Source of the DNA: Bacteroidota bacterium
Lineage (GTDB): Bacteria; Bacteroidota; Bacteroidia; Bacteroidales; UBA12481
Length of the DNA: 64,000 bases
Assembly (NCBI GenBank): GCA_018669475.1
Contig: JABHCC010000117.1
Location: forward strand, 19,600-83,599
Reading direction: 5' to 3'
Part shown: one piece after another, positions 1-9,075 of the stretch
Layout of the letters: each line of letters starts with the position of its first letter
Position numbering within the stretch: the stretch's first letter is position 1
The notes under the pieces: generated by a model
Databases searched by the model: none
What the model was told of the DNA's origin: nothing
Seen by the model: the letters and a program-made list of their open reading frames with translations, nothing else
Made by a program: the position numbers and the translations under genes

Positions 1-1708
1 AGATGGATTTTATCATCGCAGATACCGACTGAATAGAGAAGTCTTCAAAACTAATAATTCGCTCAGGGCAAGATCCCATGCAAATACCACAACGACGACA
101 ACGGGTAGGATTAGGCAGTGGGGTACCTTTCTCTGTTTCATCGTACATTCCGAAAGGACATTCTTCAGTACAACGCTTACAATCAGTGCATCTCTGCATA
201 TATAACTGAGGGTAGCTTCTGTCGCCCGACCGGGGATGAACAGCACCTCCTTTTTTTACCGACTCAATAAGCTGAACAGCTTTCATTACCGCTCCACGTG
301 CATCAGTCTGAGAATCGCTTATTCCCATTGGAGCCCGCATCGCTCCGGCTGCATATATCCCGGTACGACGCGTCTCATAAGGAAAGCAAATGAAATGAGA
401 GTCACTGAATTCATATTTCAGTTCTGGCAAACCCGGACCTTGTCGATAAGCCAGATTGAGTTCCTTACTGTCATTCGGTACCATGCCTGTAGCCAAAATA
501 ACCATGTCAACAGGAATAGAAATATCCTCATCAATCAAGGATTCGGATACTTCAACGCTTAATTGTTTTTCAGATACGACAACTTTTTCAACTATACCTT
601 TTGTTAGAAAGATTCTGCTGTCTTTTTGCACCTCTTTGTAATACTGTTCCAGCATACCAGGCATTCTGATATCCTTATAAATCAGAAAAACACTTGTTTC
701 AGGATGCTGTTCTCTTATTATCTTTGCCTGTTTGAGTGATGTGCCGCAGCATATCGATGAACAATATGGGAGATGATCCGGATCCCGTGAACCGGCACAC
801 TGTACAAATAATACCGATTTGGGTACCATACCATCTGATCGACGCAATAAAACACCATTTTTCATTGCTTCTTCAGCCTCATGATTGCTTATGATATCAA
901 GTGATGAGCCGTAGCCAAATTTTTCTAATTTATTCGGGTTGTAGGGTTTCCATCCTGTCGCAGCAACAATAGAACCAACTTTAAAAGTGACTACCTGATC
1001 ATTATTGCTGACTGAAACAGTAAAATCGCCGGGTTGTCCGCCGATGGACTCAATTTTTGAGCCTGTAATAACCCGGATGCCCTCGTGATGAATGACCTCA
1101 CTAATTGTTGAATCAATATCATTTTTCTGCTCCTTGACCCAGGGTGCCTTATTTGGGATCGTTTTATTCAGATTCTTCAGGAAACCGCCTAAACTTTCTT
1201 CTTTCTCTATCAAAACAACTGAATACCCAGCATTTGCACCCTCTAATGCAGAAGTTAAACCAGTTATTCCGCCGCCTACAACAAGAATATCCATGCAGGT
1301 GATTTCAGGTATAAAGGCTGTAGGTAGCTGTGTGAATTTCAGTTTAGCCATTCCCATCCTGAGGTAATCTTCAGCCATCATCTGCGTGTCTTCTTCTCCG
1401 GCAGGTTGACAATAAACAACCTGTTCACGAATATTAACACGCTCAAGCTGAATCTCACTGCCAAAGCTGAATTCTGTTGTTTTAATCCGTGGAGAACAAG
1501 CTGCAATCAATACTGATGATCCGGGATTCTCTAAAATACCCTCCCGGATGAGATCAAGACCCTCCTCATGGCATAGCCGATCATGTACCACTACTTTCGT
1601 TACATCTGTGTTTTCACGGGCAATCTTTTCAAGCCCTGAACAATCAAGACAAGTTCCAATCTCGCAACCAGAACAAATAAAAACCGATATAGTATCAATC
1701 ACACTCAT
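1..1708 (-). CDS. qmoB: QmoB-like quinone-interacting membrane-bound oxidoreductase subunit B (HdrA-like flavoprotein), truncated by window edge
   Basis: Reverse-strand reading frame starts MSVIDTISVFICSGCEIGTCLDCSGLEKIA..., with FAD motif (DILVVGGGITGLTSALEGANAGYSVVLIEKE), the CSSICCGTSLKQA motif and a ferredoxin-type CTDCKRCTEECSFGMYD...CRRCGICMGSCPE segment. Start codon overlaps the qmoA stop. Absent from the ORF track because it runs off the edge. Confidence 0.85.
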   Translation of the reverse strand, partial: MSVIDTISVFICSGCEIGTCLDCSGLEKIARENTDVTKVVVHDRLCHEEGLDLIREGILENPGSSVLIAACSPRIKTTEFSFGSEIQLERVNIREQVVYCQPAGEEDTQMMAEDYLRMGMAKLKFTQLPTAFIPEITCMDILVVGGGITGLTSALEGANAGYSVVLIEKEESLGGFLKNLNKTIPNKAPWVKEQKNDIDSTISEVIHHEGIRVITGSKIESIGGQPGDFTVSVSNNDQVVTFKVGSIVAATGWKPYNPNKLEKFGYGSSLDIISNHEAEEAMKNGVLLRRSDGMVPKSVLFVQCAGSRDPDHLPYCSSICCGTSLKQAKIIREQHPETSVFLIYKDIRMPGMLEQYYKEVQKDSRIFLTKGIVEKVVVSEKQLSVEVSESLIDEDISIPVDMVILATGMVPNDSKELNLAYRQGPGLPELKYEFSDSHFICFPYETRRTGIYAAGAMRAPMGISDSQTDARGAVMKAVQLIESVKKGGAVHPRSGDRSYPQLYMQRCTDCKRCTEECPFGMYDETEKGTPLPNPTRCRRCGICMGSCPERIISFEDFSIQSVSAMIKSI

Positions 1709-2952
1709 TACTCTTCTTTTCTCCTGAATCCAAGCAAGCTAGCTCCTGTAGCACTTTTCACACTTGCAGAAATATCCATTGGCTGAATAGCACATCCGGC
1801 CATTTTTACTCCATCCGGCAGGCTATAATAATCTAAATAACTTCTTTGTTTAGGTAAGAGTCCTTCCACGGCGCTTTGATTTGGAATCAATCCTGTAGCA
1901 AGTACAAGCATATCAGCATCATATGTCAGCTTTTTGCCCGATTCGATATCTTCTGCTACGAACTCAAGTTCCTTATTGTTTGTATTCGTGTTCACCTTGC
2001 TTACCTTGCCTTTTATCAGACGAATTCTTGGATGATCCTGAATTTTACTGAGAAAATCCTCATTTCTGCCTGATACTCTCAAATCAATGTAGTGCAAACT
2101 AACTTCCACTTCAGGTAGAACCTCAACGGCATGAAGTGCTTGTTTTAGGCTGGCTGAGCAGCAAACGCCCGAGCAATATGGTAAATGATTTTCATCACGA
2201 GATCCGACACAATGAATAAATGCTATCTTTTTTGGTGCTTTCTGTGTTTCATGACACAGAATCTTCCCCATGGTGGATCCGTTTGGTGCACTTATCCTTT
2301 CCATCATCAGGTTTGTTAGAATATCAGGATGCTTACCAAATGAATAATCAGGAACTTCAGCAGGATCAAAACCTTCCCAGCCGGTAGCCAGAATTATTGA
2401 GCCGACGATTAGCTCAGTTTCCTTTGGCTTTGCCTCAAGATTGATGGCATCATATCTGCAAGTTTCAAAACAGGCATTGCAGCGATCGTAGAGACAAGAA
2501 GCATCATCAATAACATAACGCTCAGGAAAAGCAAGATCATGGGGATGATAAATAGCTTTTTTACTCGACATGCTGCGGTTGAAAACATCCTTCATCTCAG
2601 CCTTACAAACCTCCACACAATCACCACAAAGAGTGCAATTTGAATTGACATATTCCGGGGCAGAAACAAGCTCAACCGCGAAGCTGTCATCTTGCTCGAA
2701 TACACTTGATACTTCAGTAGAAACCATCAGACTGATTAGTGGATTATCTTTTATTCGTCTGAAATTTATCTCCATGCCACAATAGGGTGGGCACATTTTT
2801 GGAAAATATCGATTCATGCTGATGGCATTTCCACCGATATAGGGAAGTTTCTCAAGCAAAATAACAGAAAGCCCGGCCTCTGCCGCTTCCACAGCAGCCG
2901 TAATGCCCGACATCCCGGCACCAATCACCAATATTGGAAGTCTCTCTAACAT
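1708..2952 (-). CDS. qmoA: QmoA-like quinone-interacting membrane-bound oxidoreductase subunit A
   Basis: 414 aa. FAD-binding VIGAGMSGITAAVEAAEAG, NRYFPKMCPPYCGMEINFRRIKDNP, CTLCGDCVEVCKAEM and CSGVCCSASLKQA motifs. Directly follows aprBA. Confidence 0.9.
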   Translation of the reverse strand: MLERLPILVIGAGMSGITAAVEAAEAGLSVILLEKLPYIGGNAISMNRYFPKMCPPYCGMEINFRRIKDNPLISLMVSTEVSSVFEQDDSFAVELVSAPEYVNSNCTLCGDCVEVCKAEMKDVFNRSMSSKKAIYHPHDLAFPERYVIDDASCLYDRCNACFETCRYDAINLEAKPKETELIVGSIILATGWEGFDPAEVPDYSFGKHPDILTNLMMERISAPNGSTMGKILCHETQKAPKKIAFIHCVGSRDENHLPYCSGVCCSASLKQALHAVEVLPEVEVSLHYIDLRVSGRNEDFLSKIQDHPRIRLIKGKVSKVNTNTNNKELEFVAEDIESGKKLTYDADMLVLATGLIPNQSAVEGLLPKQRSYLDYYSLPDGVKMAGCAIQPMDISASVKSATGASLLGFRRKEE

Positions 2953-2972
2953 ATTAAAATAAATATTTAAAA

Positions 2973-3004
2973 CCGCGCGTCACCGTGCGTAACCCCGCGT
3001 AACC
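2973..3004 (-). repeat. About 10-bp degenerate repeat (GGTTACGCNN)n between aprA and qmoA
   Basis: Minus strand GGTTACGCGGGGTTACGCACGGTGACGCGCGG. Confidence 0.75.
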
Positions 3005-3008
3005 ATCA

Positions 3009-4898
3009 TCACGCCAAATCAATCACCTCTCTCTTAATCATTTCCCATTCTTCGTCTTCAGGATTCCATTTGCAGTTGGCAAAAACTTTCCATTCTTCTT
3101 TCATTTCGGGAAAATCGGTTCGGAAGTAGTATCCAGGCCAACGTGTTTCCTCTCTGAAAAGAATGGTTCTGATATGCGATTCAGCCTGCCACATCCTGTG
3201 AATATTTTCCCAACACCTCATTAACTCATGGGTATCTTCGGCTGCCAGTTTCGAGGAGTCTTCCTTCATAAAGTCAAGAAAATGCATACCTCGCTCCAGC
3301 ATAGGTTTTGATGTTTTGAATGCTTGTGATGCTCCACCTGCATATTCATCCATAATTTTCTGCAGCCTAAACATAAACATTTGAGGCTTAATGAAATTAG
3401 GATTTATATTAGGATCGTTCGCGTAATCTTTGTGCTCATTATATAATTCCAGCGGACGAAAGGTGTCTTCCTTTAATTGTTGAATGACTGCCTCATCGAT
3501 ATCCGGTTTTTCGTTTGTATCCACTGCAAAAGATACAGCTCCTTTAGCAGCTATTCTTCCTTCTGTAAATGATCCTGAGGAGAATTTATGGCTGGATGCA
3601 CCTGAAGCATCTCCAGCGGCAAATAATCCTTTAACAGTAGTCATATTAGGATATCCCCAATGATATCCCTCCGGCGAAAGATCTTCAGGTCCACTTACCC
3701 AGGCGCCGTTTCCTCCTGAGTGTGAGCCAATGAAATATGGTTCACAGGCTGATATTTCAGATGGAGTCTCTTCAGGTTTTACATTTGTTGAAGCCCATAG
3801 AAGTGCCTGACTAACAGTCATATCCAGAAAGTCTTCCCAGGCTTCGGCTTCAAGTTTTTTCAGTGTGCGTTTGGCAGTCTTTGGATCTTCAGACTCATCA
3901 ACAATTTTTTGAATAGCCTCATCGGTGCGCATGTAAATCGGGCCTTTTCCTTCATTTACTTCGAGCATCATGAGGTGGTTTCGTAAATTAGCAGGAGTGG
4001 GCTTTGCTGCTCCGTATGGTAACCATTTTTGTAGTTCATCTTTCCTGGTCTCCATATAATCTTCACCCAATGCATTAGTCGCTTTTGATTTAAACAAGAG
4101 AAACCAGGCTCCAACCGGTCCATAGGCATCTTTAAATCGCACAGGAACGAAACGGATTTCCTGACAGGTCATCTCTGCACCTGCCTTTAAAGTGAAATAT
4201 GTACTGGCTCCTGAGTTGAAAGGAGGGTACCATGAACGTCCGAGTCCTTCACCAACTGATTTGGGTTTGAAAACATGCACTGCACCACCCAAAGCAGTTA
4301 TTACACTATTTGCAAGAAATACATAGAATTTCTTCTCCCGGATACTGAAGCCTGTAGCTCCAATACAGCGACCGTCTTTCATCAGAGGTTGTGTGATGAA
4401 TATACGCTCAAAGTACTGACCATCATCGCCTAGCTCTGCCAGTGCTTTTTTTGCTGCTTCTGCTACAATAGTTTTGTAAGATTCCCCATTGATCATTATC
4501 TGCCAACGTCCTTCATGTACGTATTTCCCATTCTCATCTTTCCAGATGGGAAGTCCCCATTTTTCAAAGAGATGAACAGATGAATCTACATGCCTGGCAA
4601 TATTTGCAACCAGATCATCACGGGCAATCCCCATCAGGTCATTCTTGACGTATTGAACATATTCAGACAGAGTATTATCACCATCTTTAAGTCCAACATA
4701 CTGGTTAATAGCTGATAAGCCCATGGCAACAGCACCACTGCGATCCATTGCTGCTTTGTCAACAACAGTGACCGATTTATTATGCTTTTTTGCCCAGTGA
4801 GCTGCTTCAAAAGCTGCTCCGCATGCTGCCATGCCACCACCCAAAATGAGAATGTCTGTCCGTACAATGACGGTTTCGTAACTATTGGTAATTTCCAT
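3009..4898 (-). CDS. aprA: Adenylylsulfate (APS) reductase alpha subunit
   Basis: 629 aa. ILGGGMAACGAAFEA FAD motif, SAINQYVG, YVQYVKNDLMGIARDDLV, ARHVDSSVHLFEKWGLPIWKDENGKYVHEGRWQIMINGESYK and RWPGYYFRTDFPEMKEEWKVFANCKWNPEDEEWEM, all typical of AprA. Confidence 0.95.
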   Translation of the reverse strand: MEITNSYETVIVRTDILILGGGMAACGAAFEAAHWAKKHNKSVTVVDKAAMDRSGAVAMGLSAINQYVGLKDGDNTLSEYVQYVKNDLMGIARDDLVANIARHVDSSVHLFEKWGLPIWKDENGKYVHEGRWQIMINGESYKTIVAEAAKKALAELGDDGQYFERIFITQPLMKDGRCIGATGFSIREKKFYVFLANSVITALGGAVHVFKPKSVGEGLGRSWYPPFNSGASTYFTLKAGAEMTCQEIRFVPVRFKDAYGPVGAWFLLFKSKATNALGEDYMETRKDELQKWLPYGAAKPTPANLRNHLMMLEVNEGKGPIYMRTDEAIQKIVDESEDPKTAKRTLKKLEAEAWEDFLDMTVSQALLWASTNVKPEETPSEISACEPYFIGSHSGGNGAWVSGPEDLSPEGYHWGYPNMTTVKGLFAAGDASGASSHKFSSGSFTEGRIAAKGAVSFAVDTNEKPDIDEAVIQQLKEDTFRPLELYNEHKDYANDPNINPNFIKPQMFMFRLQKIMDEYAGGASQAFKTSKPMLERGMHFLDFMKEDSSKLAAEDTHELMRCWENIHRMWQAESHIRTILFREETRWPGYYFRTDFPEMKEEWKVFANCKWNPEDEEWEMIKREVIDLA

Positions 4899-4903
4899 GT
4901 TTT

Positions 4904-5341
4904 TCAGAGTTTTGCTAATTCATCTAATCCATTTGAAGCTGGCTCGGTTCTTAAAAGCGGGCTTTTAAGGTCATCACTTGATGATTCGAATCCGGCATCT
5001 GGTACTGAACTGCCTTCAGGTATAGTACGGGTTTTGAAACGGAATCTTTTCAGCTCACCATCTCTGAATTTTACCGACCACATTATGGTATCAGTACTTC
5101 TTAATGGTTGAACAACCCCGCCCAATGGCATGAAATCGGCATATCCACGTATCTCAATGGCTTGGGTCGGACAAATTTTAACACAATTATAGCACTCCCA
5201 ACACATATCAGGTGCCCGGTTATAGGCCTTCATCTTCTCTGTGTCAAGAACCATCAGGTCATTAGGACAGATATACATACAGGCTGTACGATCGTGTGAT
5301 TTACATCCGTCGCATTTCTGATTGATCACAAAACTTGGCAT
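4904..5341 (-). CDS. aprB: Adenylylsulfate (APS) reductase beta subunit, ferredoxin-like
   Basis: 145 aa. MPSFVINQKCDGCKSHDRTACMYICPNDLMVLD...CWECYNCVKICPTQAIEIRGYADFMPLGG, two 4Fe-4S motifs typical of AprB. Immediately upstream of aprA. Confidence 0.95.
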   Translation of the reverse strand: MPSFVINQKCDGCKSHDRTACMYICPNDLMVLDTEKMKAYNRAPDMCWECYNCVKICPTQAIEIRGYADFMPLGGVVQPLRSTDTIMWSVKFRDGELKRFRFKTRTIPEGSSVPDAGFESSSDDLKSPLLRTEPASNGLDELAKL

Positions 5342-5456
5342 TCGATTAACTTTTGAATTATGCGAATAAAAATAACAATTCCCTTCAATGACTCGGTAGT
5401 GAGAGGCTTAAATGAAAGGGTTCTAAATAGGGACCTTTGGTCTTATATTTTTGCTG

Positions 5457-6464
5457 TCACCAATCTGGGTTGCTTACGAATTTCAGGTTTTTCGTGAATC
5501 GGCCTGTTCGCAGAGAGTCCATGGCTTTGTAGGAGAGTTTTAAATGATTGAAACGAACGGTGAATTTCGATGCAATAACTCCAATCGCTCCATCAATATT
5601 TCCTTTCGGATCTTTTTTAATGTCTGATGCCGGATGCATTTCTTTGAGATAAGTGGTGAGCTCCTCATCAGCCGCCGTAATGCTGGCAATCAATTCAAGA
5701 GGTTTGCGATAAGAGATGCTCTTATTGTTGGGAATCCGGGTGCCCAGGAAGGCATAAACAGGATCAGAATAGATCTGGAATTGGTATCTGTCTCTTTCCC
5801 ATCTTAGCTCGTTCTTCTGTATATGTCTGGAGTATTGCACCTTCCGGATGCTGGATTCGCCATCTTCAGTAAGCTCCTCGAAAACCAATTTAAAGGCAAT
5901 CTCATATGAAGCAGCGTTTTCAGATGGAAACCAGGAGAAAGTGAGAGGATCTTCATAAAAGTAAATCCTTTTTGCCTGAGAGTTTGGATAAATAATTTTC
6001 AGATCCTTGAATAATTCTGTTTCAGAGATTATAGGTTTTTCAACTCCAGGCAGTGTAATTCGAATTGTATATAATCCGGCAGGTAAAATTCTTTTTAAAG
6101 AATAAACAGGATTAGGACTTTCAGGGAAGACTCCTTCATTCCTGTGAGATGGACTCTCAAGAAATTGAATATCAAGATTGCTTCCTGTCTGAGCCAGGCT
6201 TATTTCAGGGGAATTATAGTACAGATTGCCAGGATTTTGCATTAACTTCATGGCATCCTCTTCACCCGAAAAACTTTTGGTAACTTTTATAGAATGTGCC
6301 GTGTCAGATGCATCGAAAATGCCATAAATAACAGGAATTGCTTCACCTGGATATACCAGGCTAACTTCATCGGAGCACGATGTAAACATGCTTGCAAAAA
6401 ATGCAAGCAAGACAAGATCACAGCATCTGAACCCAAACCTAAAAAACAAACGATTCACCAACAT
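5457..6464 (-). CDS. DUF4249-like lipoprotein
   Basis: 335 aa. Lipobox-like FASMFTSCSDEV and DUF4249-like layout (VIYGIFDASDTAHSIKVTKSFSG...SLKRILPAGLYTIRITLPG). Confidence 0.65.
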   Translation of the reverse strand: MLVNRLFFRFGFRCCDLVLLAFFASMFTSCSDEVSLVYPGEAIPVIYGIFDASDTAHSIKVTKSFSGEEDAMKLMQNPGNLYYNSPEISLAQTGSNLDIQFLESPSHRNEGVFPESPNPVYSLKRILPAGLYTIRITLPGVEKPIISETELFKDLKIIYPNSQAKRIYFYEDPLTFSWFPSENAASYEIAFKLVFEELTEDGESSIRKVQYSRHIQKNELRWERDRYQFQIYSDPVYAFLGTRIPNNKSISYRKPLELIASITAADEELTTYLKEMHPASDIKKDPKGNIDGAIGVIASKFTVRFNHLKLSYKAMDSLRTGRFTKNLKFVSNPDW

Positions 6465-6487
6465 CGCACAAAACTAACAATTTTCAG

Positions 6488-6522
6488 CCCACACTCACAC
6501 CCACACCCAAACCCAAACTCAC
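6488..6522 (-). repeat. 6-7 bp (GTGGGT/GTTTGGG)n array at the stop of the 823-aa ORF
   Basis: Plus strand CCCACACTCACACCCACACCCAAACCCAAACTCACC. Confidence 0.8.
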
Positions 6523-8969
6523 CTTCCCCATCCCATCTTCTCACAATCAGCAGGATCAAGTTCAAATGTCATTTCAATATTCTGGCTGTTAACTGTAAAA
6601 GTGGAATCAGTCATTTTATTATCGAGAATCATACCAATCTCATACGTTGCATTCATTTCTGCATACATGATCAGATTACCTGCAACAATAAATAACTCTT
6701 TCCATTGTTCACCCGGAATACGGAAATATCCTTGAATGGTTGGCCTTATTTCTCCTGCCGGGCAGACTACTCTTAATGTGGCATGAACAAGTTTCTTTTC
6801 TGTTTTGATAAGGTTTACCTCCCAGTTAAGTGGAGGGTTTTTTGGATCTGGCACTCGTAAAATAAACGGATCAGTAACAAACAAGCCATCCGGATCATTC
6901 CTGGTTACGCGAATAAACAAAGGCGCATCTTCTACAAACTCGGAGTATTCTATGACAGGGTTAGATAGCTCTAGTTCATGTGTTGATTCTTTCATTACCT
7001 CCTCGGTTTTCCAATCAAGATATGCCAGTTTAATGGGTAAGCTTGTTTTAGATATGCCGTCTCCTTTGACGAAATTTATTGATCCGGCTAAGCGAATCAT
7101 GCTTGATGAATACTCAACCTCCTGGTTAATGGAACTGCTGCAAGGATTCTCCAATGAGATATTTCCGGGACTGAAAATCAGCGGATTATTGTCACTTACT
7201 GTTTGAAAAAGAATATTCACAGGAGTGTTCTGCGGGATAGATAAGTTCAGATTATATGTGCTATTTCCTGGAGTTATGGTGAAAACCCGATTATGAATAG
7301 TTCGCATATCACTTTCGCGTGAGATAATTATACGAACAGGAATATCCTCTTGACCGGAGTCTCCTCCAGCCTGAAAATCAAGTGCTCCTCTCATCCAACA
7401 GCTTGTTGAGCTTAATTCAAAATAAAGTATTTGATCCTCCTGGCATGATGAATTTACTTGTACAGATCCTGCCGGAATAATGAAATCGTTTGCTAATGAT
7501 CGAGTTTCCAGACTACATTCGACAGGGATCCCATCCGGCAGCATTAAAAAGAAGGAATAATCTGAAGTATTTTCTTCAATGTTGATATTTAGGGTTTTAA
7601 CTGTAGATCCTGAATCAGAATTGCGAATTCGCAGACGTGCCGGGATGGGGTAATAGGGAAAATCTGCACCCGGCTGAGCTTGCAGGGTTCCACTAAACTT
7701 ACACTTGAGCGGACGTAGAACAAGGTTTTCATCAAAGCTTAGTTGATCAGCTGAAATCACAAAACTGCCAGGGTCAGATGCAAATTCATAATCTGATCCC
7801 AAGGCCCTGAGTCTTACAGTGATATCATCCTCTGCCGGAACGAAGAAGTTGAGATTTAATGTGGATTCAGAGATGCTAAGCGGGATACGATGAATGATTT
7901 CTCCTGATTGCTGGCTCACTATTAATGCTTCTCCGCTAAATTGATCAGCAATAAAAGGTTTGGTGAACTGTAAATTTATTGCGCCACTTATTTCTCTGGT
8001 TTCTGATTCGCTGCCAGCCGCTAAGAAGGTGAGATGGGGCAGGGGGAAGGTGCCATAAAATGTACTGTCATTTTTGTTAACTGTTGCTTTCCCCTCAGAA
8101 ATCCAGACATTTGTTTCTTCGTTGAAAGACCAAACCTCAGGATCTGCACGATTCTCATCCCAGTTGTTGAGACCGAATTGCCATTCAGGAAGATTATCAC
8201 CAGAGAAATACCGAACAGGATCTCCATTCGCATTCAGAATATTGATTTCAGCCAGAGCCTCAGCATGGATGACCGCTTTCTTGATCTCTCCGTTTTCCAT
8301 GATGCTCAGAATCTTCTGTTCTCCCAGATTTGTTTGATCAAAATCCTGATATCTCCCAACTTCTAAAGTTATTTCACCCGCAATATTTTCATTCGCACTA
8401 TTCAGAAATTGCACATTCTCGGGAAAATGTAATTGTAAAAGATTATCGGGGGAGATTACTGTGAATTCTTGTTCTAACTGACCTTCCTCGAGGATACCAA
8501 GTTTTACTTTAAACTCAGAGGGTTTGTCGGTTTGATAGCCAGCTCTCGGCATAATGACTGAGTAGGTGAAATACCCGGTATCGCGCAGACTAACTGCAAA
8601 ACTTGCATCTGTAAATCCCGATGCTGTAGCTGAAACGGTGAATTCAATCGCCTGGTTTTCAGATGGAGGACCAGGCTCAAACGGGTTTAAAGCAATGCTG
8701 ATCAATCCAAAAACTGAGTTAATGGTCTCAGGATGTTCCCCCACCTGGGTTAGAATTGCATCCTTGTGTTTGCCTTCAAATTGAGCCGTCACCGAAGAAA
8801 GATCGTCGGAGCCTATCAGATTGCCAGTTTCTGCATCAACAAATCTAAACGATACAAAAGTCTCAAAGAGATCATAGTTAATGCTTATCTGAACTCCTTC
8901 CATCGGGTCGAAGTCATTACATCCGAAAAGAATCAGTAATAGGGCAAGAAAAGGAAGCTTCTTAATCAT
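6519..8969 (-). CDS. Large putative lipoprotein of unknown function
   Basis: Start likely at MIKKLPFLALLLILFGCNDFDP (lipobox); repetitive beta-rich sequence. No family recognised. Confidence 0.6.
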   Translation of the reverse strand: MIKKLPFLALLLILFGCNDFDPMEGVQISINYDLFETFVSFRFVDAETGNLIGSDDLSSVTAQFEGKHKDAILTQVGEHPETINSVFGLISIALNPFEPGPPSENQAIEFTVSATASGFTDASFAVSLRDTGYFTYSVIMPRAGYQTDKPSEFKVKLGILEEGQLEQEFTVISPDNLLQLHFPENVQFLNSANENIAGEITLEVGRYQDFDQTNLGEQKILSIMENGEIKKAVIHAEALAEINILNANGDPVRYFSGDNLPEWQFGLNNWDENRADPEVWSFNEETNVWISEGKATVNKNDSTFYGTFPLPHLTFLAAGSESETREISGAINLQFTKPFIADQFSGEALIVSQQSGEIIHRIPLSISESTLNLNFFVPAEDDITVRLRALGSDYEFASDPGSFVISADQLSFDENLVLRPLKCKFSGTLQAQPGADFPYYPIPARLRIRNSDSGSTVKTLNINIEENTSDYSFFLMLPDGIPVECSLETRSLANDFIIPAGSVQVNSSCQEDQILYFELSSTSCWMRGALDFQAGGDSGQEDIPVRIIISRESDMRTIHNRVFTITPGNSTYNLNLSIPQNTPVNILFQTVSDNNPLIFSPGNISLENPCSSSINQEVEYSSSMIRLAGSINFVKGDGISKTSLPIKLAYLDWKTEEVMKESTHELELSNPVIEYSEFVEDAPLFIRVTRNDPDGLFVTDPFILRVPDPKNPPLNWEVNLIKTEKKLVHATLRVVCPAGEIRPTIQGYFRIPGEQWKELFIVAGNLIMYAEMNATYEIGMILDNKMTDSTFTVNSQNIEMTFELDPADCEKMGWGR

Positions 8970-9075
8970 GTTATCACTTGGTTTTACCACTTCAAAAGTA
9001 GCAAAACCAATTGTTCAATCATCAGAATTGACCAATCATAATGTTAGATCTGGTCAAAATTGTATGAAGACCCTG

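Noticed and set aside
456-641. Plus-strand short ORFs over 236-1367
   Set aside because: They are antisense to the qmoB reading frame, which has clear family motifs.
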